This document shows, in pieces, positions 1 through 5,258 of a stretch of 5,258 nt of DNA. Source of the DNA: Hyphomonadaceae bacterium (GTDB lineage: Bacteria; Pseudomonadota; Alphaproteobacteria; Caulobacterales; Aquidulcibacteraceae). The translations under genes were made by a program, and so were the position numbers. Location: NCBI GenBank assembly GCA_025458365.1, contig JALOSP010000131.1, positions 1 through 5,258 on the forward strand, given 5' to 3'. The notes beneath the pieces are model-generated. The model did no database searches. It was not told where the DNA came from and saw only the letters and a list, made by a program, of their open reading frames with translations. Numbering within the stretch: the first letter of the stretch is position 1; each line of letters opens with the position of its first letter.

Positions 1-24
1 CAAAAAACGCTAGACCCCCGGCTC

Positions 25-624
25 ATGACTGACACCACCGATTTCGTCCTCGACACCTTCCGCAAGGCAGGCGCCTTGCTGGAAGGCCATTTCATCCTGA
101 CCTCCGGGCGCCATTCGCGCCAGTTCCTGCAGAAAGCCTTCGTCTTTATGGACCCGCAGGCCACCAGCGATTTGTGCAAGGCGCTGGCCGACAAGATCAC
201 CGCGCGCTGGGGCAAGGTCGATCTGGTGGTGTCGCCAGCCGTCGGTGCCGTGATCCCCGGCTATGAGACCGCGCGTCATCTGGGCTGCAGGGCGATCTAT
301 GTGGAGCGCGAAGGCGGCGTGTTCAAATTGCGCCGGGGCTTTGAAATCCCGGAGGGCGCTCGTGTTGTGGTCGTTGAGGATATTGTCTCCACCGGCATCT
401 CGGTGCGCGAAACACTCGACGCCATCAAGGACATGAAGGGCATATTGCTGGGGGCTGCAGTGATCGTGGACCGCACCGGCGGCACCGCCGATGTCGGAAC
501 CGAGCTTGTGTCGCTGGCCCAAGTCCAGATCGAGAGCTTCGATCCTGCAGACCTGCCCGACGACCTCAAGCACATGCCTGCCATCAAGCCGGGCTCACGC
601 GCACTCTCGGCGGTGGCCTCATGA
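25..624 (+). CDS. pyrE: Orotate phosphoribosyltransferase (PyrE)
   Basis: PyrE transfers the phosphoribosyl group of PRPP to orotate, giving orotidine 5'-monophosphate in de novo pyrimidine synthesis in the cytoplasm. The 199-residue protein shows the type I PRTase fold. The PRPP-binding motif VVVVEDIVSTGIS is at residues 114-126, with the acidic pair E118-D119. The substrate-side segment LTSGRHSRQFLQK is at about 25-37, and the flexible catalytic loop plus LRRGFEIPEG lies at about 93-111. The LRRGF form is the one I associate with alphaproteobacterial and thermophile OPRTases rather than the E. coli type. ATG 25 is the first possible start: the frame is open to base 1 but holds no other ATG, GTG or TTG. 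No Shine-Dalgarno sequence is visible upstream. The stop overlaps the pdxJ start by 4 nt (ATGA). The family call is secure. Confidence 0.96.
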   Translation: MTDTTDFVLDTFRKAGALLEGHFILTSGRHSRQFLQKAFVFMDPQATSDLCKALADKITARWGKVDLVVSPAVGAVIPGYETARHLGCRAIYVEREGGVFKLRRGFEIPEGARVVVVEDIVSTGISVRETLDAIKDMKGILLGAAVIVDRTGGTADVGTELVSLAQVQIESFDPADLPDDLKHMPAIKPGSRALSAVAS

Positions 625-1394
625 GCGGCCATTTGCGTCTGGGGGTCAATATCGACCATGTGGCCACGATCCGCAACGCGCGCGGTGGTGGTCATCCAGA
701 CCCTGTGCGCGCCGCCCGCGTGGCACGGGATGCAGGCGCTGACGGATTGACCGTGCACCTGCGCGAAGACCGGCGCCACATCCGCGATCATGATCTGGAG
801 ACGCTGGCGGCCGAGGTGTTGCTTCCGGTCAATCTGGAGATGGCGGCAACCGACGAGATGCTCGACATCGCACTGCGCCACCCCACCCATGCGGTCTGTC
901 TGGTGCCGGAGCGGCGCGAGGAGCGCACCACCGAAGGCGGGCTGGATGTGGCGCGGCTGCACAATTCCATTGCCCCAATCGTGCGCACCCTGGTGCACGC
1001 CGGGCGCCGGGTCAGCCTCTTCGTGGAACCCGACCCGATCCAGCTGGCTGTGGCCGAGGCCATGGGCGCACAGGTCGTGGAATTGCACACGGGCGCCTAT
1101 GCCGAAGCCTGGCTCACCGGTGATCAGGCCCGCGTCCAGGTGATCACGGCCCAGCTGGCCGAAGCAGCACGACTGGGTGCCGCGCGCGGGCTTGAAATCC
1201 ATGCCGGACACGGGCTGACCTTTGACAATGTCGGCCCGATTGCCGCGATCCCTGAGGTTGCCGAACTCAATATCGGCCATTTTCTGGTGGGCGAGGCATT
1301 GTTCATCGGCCTGGAAGCGGCAATCCGCCGGATGCGGGCGCTGATGGATCAGGCCCGCACTGGCAAGGCGGCCACCTCGGGAACCATCCGGTGA
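621..1394 (+). CDS. pdxJ: Pyridoxine 5'-phosphate synthase (PdxJ)
   Basis: PdxJ condenses 3-amino-2-oxopropyl phosphate with 1-deoxy-D-xylulose 5-phosphate to pyridoxine 5'-phosphate, the ring-closing step of the DXP-dependent vitamin B6 pathway. The 257-residue protein has the full set of TIM-barrel motifs: [16 protein letters not shown] (7-22), [11 protein letters not shown] (44-54), NLEMA (71-75), [17 protein letters not shown] (93-109), FVEPDP (134-139), VELHTGAYA (153-161), [10 protein letters not shown] (190-199) and then [12 protein letters not shown] near the C-terminus. H46, R48, H53, E73, E154 and H194 sit one residue after the E. coli active-site numbering I remember, so catalysis should be intact. 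The ATG overlaps the pyrE stop (ATGA). Only a weak purine-rich GGCGGTGG precedes it, so coupling to pyrE translation is likely. The TGA overlaps the acpS GTG start. No alternative identity is plausible. Confidence 0.97.
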   Translation: MSGHLRLGVNIDHVATIRNARGGGHPDPVRAARVARDAGADGLTVHLREDRRHIRDHDLETLAAEVLLPVNLEMAATDEMLDIALRHPTHAVCLVPERREERTTEGGLDVARLHNSIAPIVRTLVHAGRRVSLFVEPDPIQLAVAEAMGAQVVELHTGAYAEAWLTGDQARVQVITAQLAEAARLGAARGLEIHAGHGLTFDNVGPIAAIPEVAELNIGHFLVGEALFIGLEAAIRRMRALMDQARTGKAATSGTIR

Positions 1395-1798
1395 TCCTCG
1401 GTCTGGGAAGCGATATCGCCCGGATCGACCGGATCGAACAGACGCTGGCGAAATTCGGCGCCCGATTCGAGCAGCGCTGCTTCACGTCTGCCGAACAAGC
1501 CCGCGCCAACCGCCGCGCCCACGATCGGGCGGCCAGCTATGCCAAGCGGTTTGCCGCCAAGGAGGCCTGTTCCAAGGCGCTTGGCACGGGCATTCGGCAT
1601 GGCGTGGCGTGGCGCGACATGGGCGTGACCAACCTGGCATCAGGTGCACCAACCATGGCATTGACCGGCGGAGCTGCCGCCCGCCTTGCCGAATTGACAC
1701 CTTCAGGCCACCGTGCCGTCATCCACCTCACGCTAACAGATGATCATCCCCATGCCATGGCGGTCGTGATCATCGAGGCGCTGCCAGTGTCGGAGTGA
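1391..1798 (+). CDS. acpS: Holo-[acyl-carrier-protein] synthase (AcpS)
   Basis: AcpS moves the 4'-phosphopantetheine arm of coenzyme A onto the conserved serine of apo-ACP, making it competent for fatty-acid synthesis. The 135-residue protein has the usual length of the trimeric AcpS group. Its N-terminal motif is [16 protein letters not shown] with metal ligand D8, and the second motif [15 protein letters not shown] (53-67) carries E58 and K62. D8 and E58 match the metal-binding positions known from Bacillus AcpS. FTSAEQ (31-36) is also a family feature. The start is GTG at 1391, overlapping the pdxJ stop as GTGA. It is chosen because it places the conserved ILGxGSD motif at residue 2, and a weak GGGA lies 8 nt upstream. 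The gene is followed by the only real gap in the gene cluster. Confidence 0.95.
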   Translation: MILGLGSDIARIDRIEQTLAKFGARFEQRCFTSAEQARANRRAHDRAASYAKRFAAKEACSKALGTGIRHGVAWRDMGVTNLASGAPTMALTGGAAARLAELTPSGHRAVIHLTLTDDHPHAMAVVIIEALPVSE

Positions 1799-1818
1799 TG
1801 ACGCGCCACCACTCTGGC
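1789..1818 (+). other. Candidate RNA hairpin at the acpS-lepB junction
   Basis: Bases 1789-1797 (GTCGGAGTG) can pair with 1810-1818 (CACTCTGGC). This gives a 9-bp stem with two G-U pairs and a 12-nt loop at 1798-1809. The left arm covers the end of acpS and the first two bases of its stop codon. No run of T follows, so this is not a standard intrinsic terminator. It could be a processing or stability element between the two halves of the transcript, or chance pairing in GC-rich DNA. Covariation in relatives would decide. Confidence 0.25.
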
Positions 1819-1859
1819 TACACGCAGCCATCCTCTTCTCACATCTGACCGGATCGCCT

Positions 1860-2669
1860 ATGACCGCCTCCATGACTCCAGTAGACACCAAAGCCAAGGC
1901 CCAGCAAGAAGACAGCCCGATGGAGCTGGTCAAGACTGTTGGCATCGCCCTTTTGATCGCGCTGATCTTGCGGATATTCGTGTTCCAGCCGTTCAATATC
2001 CCCTCCGAATCGATGCGGCCAAAACTGCTGGTGGGCGATTATGTCGTGGTCTCCAAATGGGACTATGGCTTCAGTTTTGCCTCGATCCCGTTCGAGCCCA
2101 AGCTGTGGCAGGGCCGGATTCCGGCTGCCATGCCCGAGCGTGGCGAGGTGGTGGTGTTCAAATATCCGCAAAACAGCCTCGATCCCAATATCCGCAAGGA
2201 CAAGACCGACTACATCAAGCGGGTGATCGGCATGCCCGGGGACCGGATCCAGATGGTCGGTGGCCAGATCGTGCTGAATGGTGTGCCAGTGCCGCGGGAA
2301 CTTGTCGGCCCGCAGATCATTGTCGACCAGTCAGGTTCGACAGTGGCCGTCAATGTGTACCGGGAGACCCTGCCCAATGGTCGCAGCTATGACACCTATG
2401 ACAGCACGCCCAGCGGACCGGTTGACAATACCGCTGTCTATGTTGTGCCCGAGGGTCATCTGTTCATGATGGGCGACAATCGCGACAACAGCACCGACAG
2501 CCGCTTCCTGTCGGCTGATGTCGGTGGTGTTGGCTATGTTCCGGTCGAGAATGTGGTGGGCCGTGCACGCACGGTCCTGTTGTCCTGGGATTCTTCCACC
2601 CGCATCTTCCTGCCCTGGACCTGGTTTACCGGCCTGCGCCTCGACCGGATTGCGGTTTCGGTGCGATGA
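1860..2669 (+). CDS. lepB: Signal peptidase I (LepB)
   Basis: LepB is the membrane-anchored serine-lysine protease that removes signal peptides from Sec- and Tat-exported proteins on the periplasmic face. The 269-residue protein starts with a polar cytoplasmic tail (1-22), then one hydrophobic segment at about 24-42. Box B IPSESMRPKLLVGD (47-60) follows with catalytic S51. Box D DYIKRVIGMPGD (117-128) carries general base K120, and box E GDNRDNSTDSR spans 205-215. It is shorter than E. coli LepB (324 residues, two membrane segments), as expected for an alphaproteobacterial form. ATG 1860 is the first start after an in-frame stop at 1767. M5 and M21 are alternatives, and no start has a good Shine-Dalgarno sequence, although a purine run AAGAAG precedes M21. 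The TGA overlaps the rnc start. The membrane anchor is kept with any of the three starts. Confidence 0.96.
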   Translation: MTASMTPVDTKAKAQQEDSPMELVKTVGIALLIALILRIFVFQPFNIPSESMRPKLLVGDYVVVSKWDYGFSFASIPFEPKLWQGRIPAAMPERGEVVVFKYPQNSLDPNIRKDKTDYIKRVIGMPGDRIQMVGGQIVLNGVPVPRELVGPQIIVDQSGSTVAVNVYRETLPNGRSYDTYDSTPSGPVDNTAVYVVPEGHLFMMGDNRDNSTDSRFLSADVGGVGYVPVENVVGRARTVLLSWDSSTRIFLPWTWFTGLRLDRIAVSVR

Positions 2670-3358
2670 GCAGGCGGGCGGTGGCCCGGCTTGCGCCTGA
2701 GGCACTCGATGCGTTCGAGGCCCGGCTTGGCCATCGCTTCAAGGACCGGTCGTTGCTGGTGCGGGCTTTGTCGCACAAGAGCGCAGGCGACGGTCAGCCA
2801 GGCTTTGCCCATAATGAGCGAATGGAATGGCTGGGCGACCGGGTGCTCGGCCTGCTCGCTGCCCAGGATCTGTTTTCCGCCCACGGGCGCGATGATGAAG
2901 GCGTGCTGACCCGCCGGTTCCACAATATCGTCAGCGGCAGCAATTGTGCCGGTGCTGCCAGATTGCTGGGCGTACAGGATGTGCTTGTAGTGTCACGCAG
3001 TGTTCCGCGCGAGACGGTGGCCGCCAATGACAGCATGCTGGGCGACGCCTATGAGGCGCTGATGGCAGCACTTTATCTCGACGGCGGGATCGAGGCGGCC
3101 CGACCGCTGTATGATCTGGCGGTACAGGCCTCACGCGATGATGTGGTCGGCAACGCGAAGAACCGTCTGCAGGAGCTGCTGCAGAAGCGCGGCGAGGCGA
3201 TCCCGGTCTATTCGGTGGTGGGTCGCGATGGGCCCGACCATGCCCCGGTCTTTACTGTCGAAGTGGAAGCCGCTGGCCACAAGGCGCTGGCCGAAGGATC
3301 GTCCAAACAGGCCGCAGAACAGGTGGCAGCCTCAAGGCTGCTGGAGATGATCACATGA
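2666..3358 (+). CDS. rnc: Ribonuclease III (Rnc)
   Basis: RNase III cleaves double-stranded RNA as a Mg-dependent homodimer. It processes the rRNA precursor and many mRNAs. The 230-residue protein has a catalytic domain (about 12-155) and a C-terminal dsRNA-binding domain (about 162-229). The signature HNERMEWLGDRVLGL (49-63) supplies E51, E54 and D58. E78 follows in DEGVLTR, and D127 with E130 lie in LGDAYEALMAALYLDGG. These match E. coli E38, E41, D45, E65, D114 and E117. The dsRNA-binding domain shows KNRLQELLQKRG, GPDHAPVFTVEV and the closing GSSKQAAEQVAA helix. The loop at about 110-123 lacks the usual glycine-rich form (see findings). The ATG overlaps the lepB stop (ATGA) with no clear ribosome site, suggesting coupling. 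The next gene, era, acts in the same rRNA maturation process. Confidence 0.96.
   Translation: MSRRAVARLAPEALDAFEARLGHRFKDRSLLVRALSHKSAGDGQPGFAHNERMEWLGDRVLGLLAAQDLFSAHGRDDEGVLTRRFHNIVSGSNCAGAARLLGVQDVLVVSRSVPRETVAANDSMLGDAYEALMAALYLDGGIEAARPLYDLAVQASRDDVVGNAKNRLQELLQKRGEAIPVYSVVGRDGPDHAPVFTVEVEAAGHKALAEGSSKQAAEQVAASRLLEMIT
3343..3346 (+). promoter_or_regulatory. Shine-Dalgarno sequence for era
   Basis: GGAG lies 8 nt before the era ATG, inside the last codons of rnc. It is the clearest ribosome site in the window. It supports ATG 3355 as the real start and suggests era can recruit ribosomes itself as well as by the 4-nt overlap with rnc. Confidence 0.6.
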
Positions 3359-4341
3359 GCGATGAACCCGTGGTGGCGCACAGCGCTCCCGATCTGGTCA
3401 TTCCAGACACCAGCGCGGGTTTTGCTGCCCTGATGGGCGCGCCCAATGCGGGAAAGTCCACTCTGACCAACGCGCTGGTTGGCCAGAAGGTGTCGATTGT
3501 CAGCCAAAAGGTCCAGACCACCCGGTTTCCGGTGCGCGGGATCGCCATCCACAAGACCGCCCAGATCGTGCTGGTCGATACGCCAGGCGTGTTCAAGCCG
3601 ACCCGGCGGCTGGACAGGGCTATGGTGGCAGCCGCCTGGGCCGGAGCTGGCGATGCCGACAGTCTGGTCCATGTGGTCGATGCGGCGGTGGCCGCGCGTT
3701 CTGCGGCAGGCGCCAAACTCTCATCAGGCGATGCGCGCACCAGTGAAGATGTGGAGCGCGTGATCGCGGGCCTGCGCGAAACCGGTCGCAAGGCGATCCT
3801 GGCGCTCAACAAGGTCGATCTGATCGCGCCGGAGCACCTGCTCGACACCTCGCGCACCCTGTTTGACGAAGGTGTCTATAGCGACGTGGTGATGGTCTCG
3901 GCAGCCACCGGGTCAGGGCTCGAGCGGCTGCGCGACTTGCTGGCAGAGGCGATGACGCCTGGCCCGTGGCTTTATCCCGAAGATCAGGTGGCCGACATTC
4001 CCCAGATGCTGATGGCGGCTGAAATCACGCGCGAAAAAGTCTTCCTGCGCCTGCACGAGGAATTGCCCTATCAGGCCACTGTGGAAACCGAGAGCTGGCA
4101 GGGTCGCAAGGACGGTTCGGTCCGGGTCGACCAGGTGCTGTATCTGGCGCGCGAGAACCACAAGGCGATGGCGATCGGCAAGGGCGGGGCAACCCTGAAA
4201 TGGATCTCCATGGAAAGCCGCAAGGAATTGCAGGAACTGTTGCAGCGGCAGGTTCATCTGTTCATCCAGGTGAAGGTGCGCGAGAACTGGCAGAACGAGC
4301 GGGCACGGTTTTCAGCCATCGGTCTTGAGTTCGAGGCTTGA
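3355..4341 (+). CDS. era: GTPase Era, 16S rRNA-binding
   Basis: Era is an essential GTPase that binds the 3' end of 16S rRNA and assists 30S subunit assembly. The 328-residue protein has a G domain followed by a KH domain. G1 is GAPNAGKST (28-36), the G2 region is QTTRFPVRG (54-62), G3 is DTPG (75-78), G4 is NKVD (152-155) and G5 is VSAATG (181-186). The KH domain includes EELPYQATVE from 235 and the RNA-binding loop GKGG at 275-278. It is longer than E. coli Era (301 residues) because of an N-terminal extension of about 20 residues and a low-complexity Ala/Ser-rich insert near 110-130. The ATG overlaps the rnc stop (ATGA) and has GGAG 8 nt upstream. The next in-frame Met is inside the G domain, so the start is firm. 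Confidence 0.97.
   Translation: MSDEPVVAHSAPDLVIPDTSAGFAALMGAPNAGKSTLTNALVGQKVSIVSQKVQTTRFPVRGIAIHKTAQIVLVDTPGVFKPTRRLDRAMVAAAWAGAGDADSLVHVVDAAVAARSAAGAKLSSGDARTSEDVERVIAGLRETGRKAILALNKVDLIAPEHLLDTSRTLFDEGVYSDVVMVSAATGSGLERLRDLLAEAMTPGPWLYPEDQVADIPQMLMAAEITREKVFLRLHEELPYQATVETESWQGRKDGSVRVDQVLYLARENHKAMAIGKGGATLKWISMESRKELQELLQRQVHLFIQVKVRENWQNERARFSAIGLEFEA
4333..4336 (+). promoter_or_regulatory. Shine-Dalgarno-like site for recO
   Basis: GAGG lies 8 nt before the recO ATG, within the last codons of era. It supports ATG 4345 as the start. Confidence 0.5.
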
Positions 4342-4344
4342 GCC

Positions 4345-5082
4345 ATGGCCGACTGGCGCGGACAGGCAATCATGCTGGGCGCGCGCCGGTTTGGCGAGAA
4401 TGACGCCATTGCCGATGTGTTCAGCGCCCAAAAGGGCAGGGCAAGCGGCCTCGTCTATGGCGGCACCGGCCGCAAGAAGAAGCCACTGCTGGAGCCGGGC
4501 ACCGTGCTGGATGTGCAGTGGCGGGCCCGGTCGGATGCCGCGCTTGGGCATTTCGAGACACTGGAGCCGGTCGGGACTGGCCCTGCAGCCCTGATGGACG
4601 ATCCGGCGGCGCTGTTAGCCCTGGGCGCGCTCACCAGCCTGTTGCGTGACGGCCTGATGGAACATCAGCCACAACCCGCCCTGTTTGAAGCCACGCTCCT
4701 CATGCTGGATGCACTGGGTGATCGTGCCGTGTGGCCTGCGGCCTATGTCCGCTGGGAATTGGGCCTGCTGGCCGAGACCGGTTATGGTCTGGACTTGAGC
4801 GTCTGTGCGCTCACGGGCAGCAGCGAGGATCTGGCCTGGGTCAGCCCCAAGACCGGGCGGGCGGCTTGCAGGGCTGCCGGAGAGCCTTATGCCGACAAAT
4901 TGCTCGTGCTGCCGGGCTTTGTTGCAGACAGCCGCAAGCCCGTGCTGGGCGGCGACGTGGCCGACGGGCTGGCGCTGGGCGGCTGGTTCCTCAACCGCGA
5001 ACTGCTGGCTCCCGTGCAGAAGGACCTGCCCGAAGCCCGATACCGGCTGATCAACACACTGGCCCGCGAGGGCCGGTTGTAG
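4345..5082 (+). CDS. recO: DNA repair protein RecO
   Basis: RecO works with RecR (and RecF) to load RecA onto SSB-coated single-stranded DNA and can anneal complementary strands, in the RecFOR gap-repair pathway. The 245-residue protein has an N-terminal OB-fold (about 1-80) opening with WRGQAIMLGARRFGENDAI and KGRASGLVYGG. A helical C-terminal domain follows. The family segment CALTGSSEDLAWVSPKTGRA (154-173) corresponds to the zinc-finger region of other RecO proteins. Only C154 and C175 remain there, so a four-cysteine zinc site is unlikely. YADKLLVLPGF after it is typical of alphaproteobacterial RecO. The gene begins 3 nt after era and has a GAGG 8 nt upstream. It ends the plus-strand cluster and faces the minus-strand gene 13 bp away. 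Family assignment is strong, though RecO is a fast-evolving family. Confidence 0.93.
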   Translation: MADWRGQAIMLGARRFGENDAIADVFSAQKGRASGLVYGGTGRKKKPLLEPGTVLDVQWRARSDAALGHFETLEPVGTGPAALMDDPAALLALGALTSLLRDGLMEHQPQPALFEATLLMLDALGDRAVWPAAYVRWELGLLAETGYGLDLSVCALTGSSEDLAWVSPKTGRAACRAAGEPYADKLLVLPGFVADSRKPVLGGDVADGLALGGWFLNRELLAPVQKDLPEARYRLINTLAREGRL

Positions 5083-5095
5083 AAGTCACCCGGGT

Positions 5096-5258
5096 TCAGC
5101 CGCCGCCAAAGCGTTGGACCCAGTCTGCCACCTGGGTGTCCTCGATCTTGGCAAAAAGCACGTCGGGCACGGAATAGCTTGCGCCGGGCACCAGCAGATC
5201 AGGTCTTGTTTGCGCGTCCGGCCAGCTGCGGTCCGTCACGCCCAATGCGTCCAGCACG
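5096..5258 (-). CDS. metG: Methionyl-tRNA synthetase, C-terminal end (partial)
   Basis: This minus-strand frame is open from the window edge to a TGA (plus-strand TCA at 5096-5098). It encodes 53 residues that begin VLDALGVTDRSWPDA and end VLFAKIEDTQVADWVQRFGGG. The LFAKIEDxQxADW-type tail resembles the end of the anticodon-binding domain of alphaproteobacterial methionyl-tRNA synthetases, which charge tRNA-Met with methionine. In that group the protein stops here and lacks the extra C-terminal dimerisation domain of E. coli MetG. That fits the stop seen, with nothing further encoded. The start and the catalytic domain lie beyond base 5258. The call rests on remembered family pattern over a short stretch, so it is less certain than the others. 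The gene converges on recO. Confidence 0.72.
   Translation of the reverse strand, partial: VLDALGVTDRSWPDAQTRPDLLVPGASYSVPDVLFAKIEDTQVADWVQRFGGG

Noticed and set aside
10..573. A 187-codon minus-strand frame opposite pyrE
   Set aside because: It is a mirror of pyrE codon bias, with no recognisable motif or ribosome site.
297..1280. A 327-codon minus-strand open frame opposite pyrE and pdxJ
   Set aside because: It lies antisense to two genes with complete conserved motifs, and its translation shows no recognisable domain. Long antisense frames are expected in GC-rich coding DNA.
1694..1722. TTGACA (1694-1699) as a -35 box for a lepB promoter
   Set aside because: At 17-bp spacing the -10 position reads CGTCAT, a poor match, and the hexamer is within acpS coding sequence (EL-T codons).
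2422..2450. TTGACA at 2422-2427 as an internal promoter for rnc
   Set aside because: At 17-bp spacing the -10 position reads TGTGCC, which is no match. The TATGTT at 2439 is too close.
3208..3857. Overlapping minus-strand frames opposite the rnc end and the era G domain
   Set aside because: The plus-strand proteins have intact motifs throughout, and the antisense translations are Arg/Ser/Ala-rich shadow sequence.
5116..5141. Stem GGACCCAG / CTGGGTGTCC as a terminator for recO
   Set aside because: It has a 2-nt bulge, is followed by no T-run on either strand, and lies inside the conserved C-terminal codons of the metG-like gene.
1..5258. A novel defence, mobile or RNA-based system
   Set aside because: The whole window is accounted for by eight housekeeping genes. 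I saw no long direct or inverted repeats, transposase, integrase, toxin-antitoxin pair, CRISPR repeats or unexplained stretch longer than 61 bp.

Overview
The window is a compact stretch of housekeeping chromosome, GC-rich (estimated by eye in the low 60s percent). It carries seven consecutive plus-strand genes in the order pyrE, pdxJ, acpS, lepB, rnc, era, recO, followed by the 3' end of a convergent minus-strand gene that looks like metG. This gene order, the short LepB with one N-terminal membrane segment, the style of the PyrE and RecO proteins and the GTG-started AcpS all point to an alphaproteobacterium. A Caulobacterales/Maricaulales-type genome is my best guess, but that rank is inference from remembered gene order.

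Layout. Bases 1-24 hold a short leader before pyrE. pyrE (25-624), pdxJ (621-1394) and acpS (1391-1798) are joined by 4-nt start/stop overlaps. A 61-bp gap (1799-1859) is the only sizeable non-coding stretch. lepB (1860-2669), rnc (2666-3358) and era (3355-4341) are again joined by 4-nt overlaps, and recO (4345-5082) follows era after 3 nt. recO and the convergent metG tail (5096-5258) are separated by 13 bp. No stretch of more than 61 bp lacks a gene.

How the genes fit together. The products act in different pathways: UMP synthesis (PyrE), vitamin B6 synthesis (PdxJ), acyl-carrier-protein activation (AcpS), signal-peptide cleavage (LepB), dsRNA cleavage and rRNA maturation (RNase III), 30S assembly (Era) and recombinational repair (RecO). 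The shared theme is growth. The overlaps suggest a polycistronic, translationally coupled mRNA whose promoter lies upstream of the window. RNase III and Era form the closest functional pair, since both act on 16S rRNA maturation and 30S biogenesis.

I found no mobile element, CRISPR array, tRNA/rRNA gene, prophage trace or convincing new system. All catalytic and nucleotide-binding motifs I checked are intact, and no frameshift is visible. The points worth a second look are modest: a hairpin and a 16-codon ORF at the acpS-lepB junction, a sparse and clustered set of GANTC sites, lineage-style insertions or loop changes in Era and RNase III, and eroded zinc-finger cysteines in RecO.
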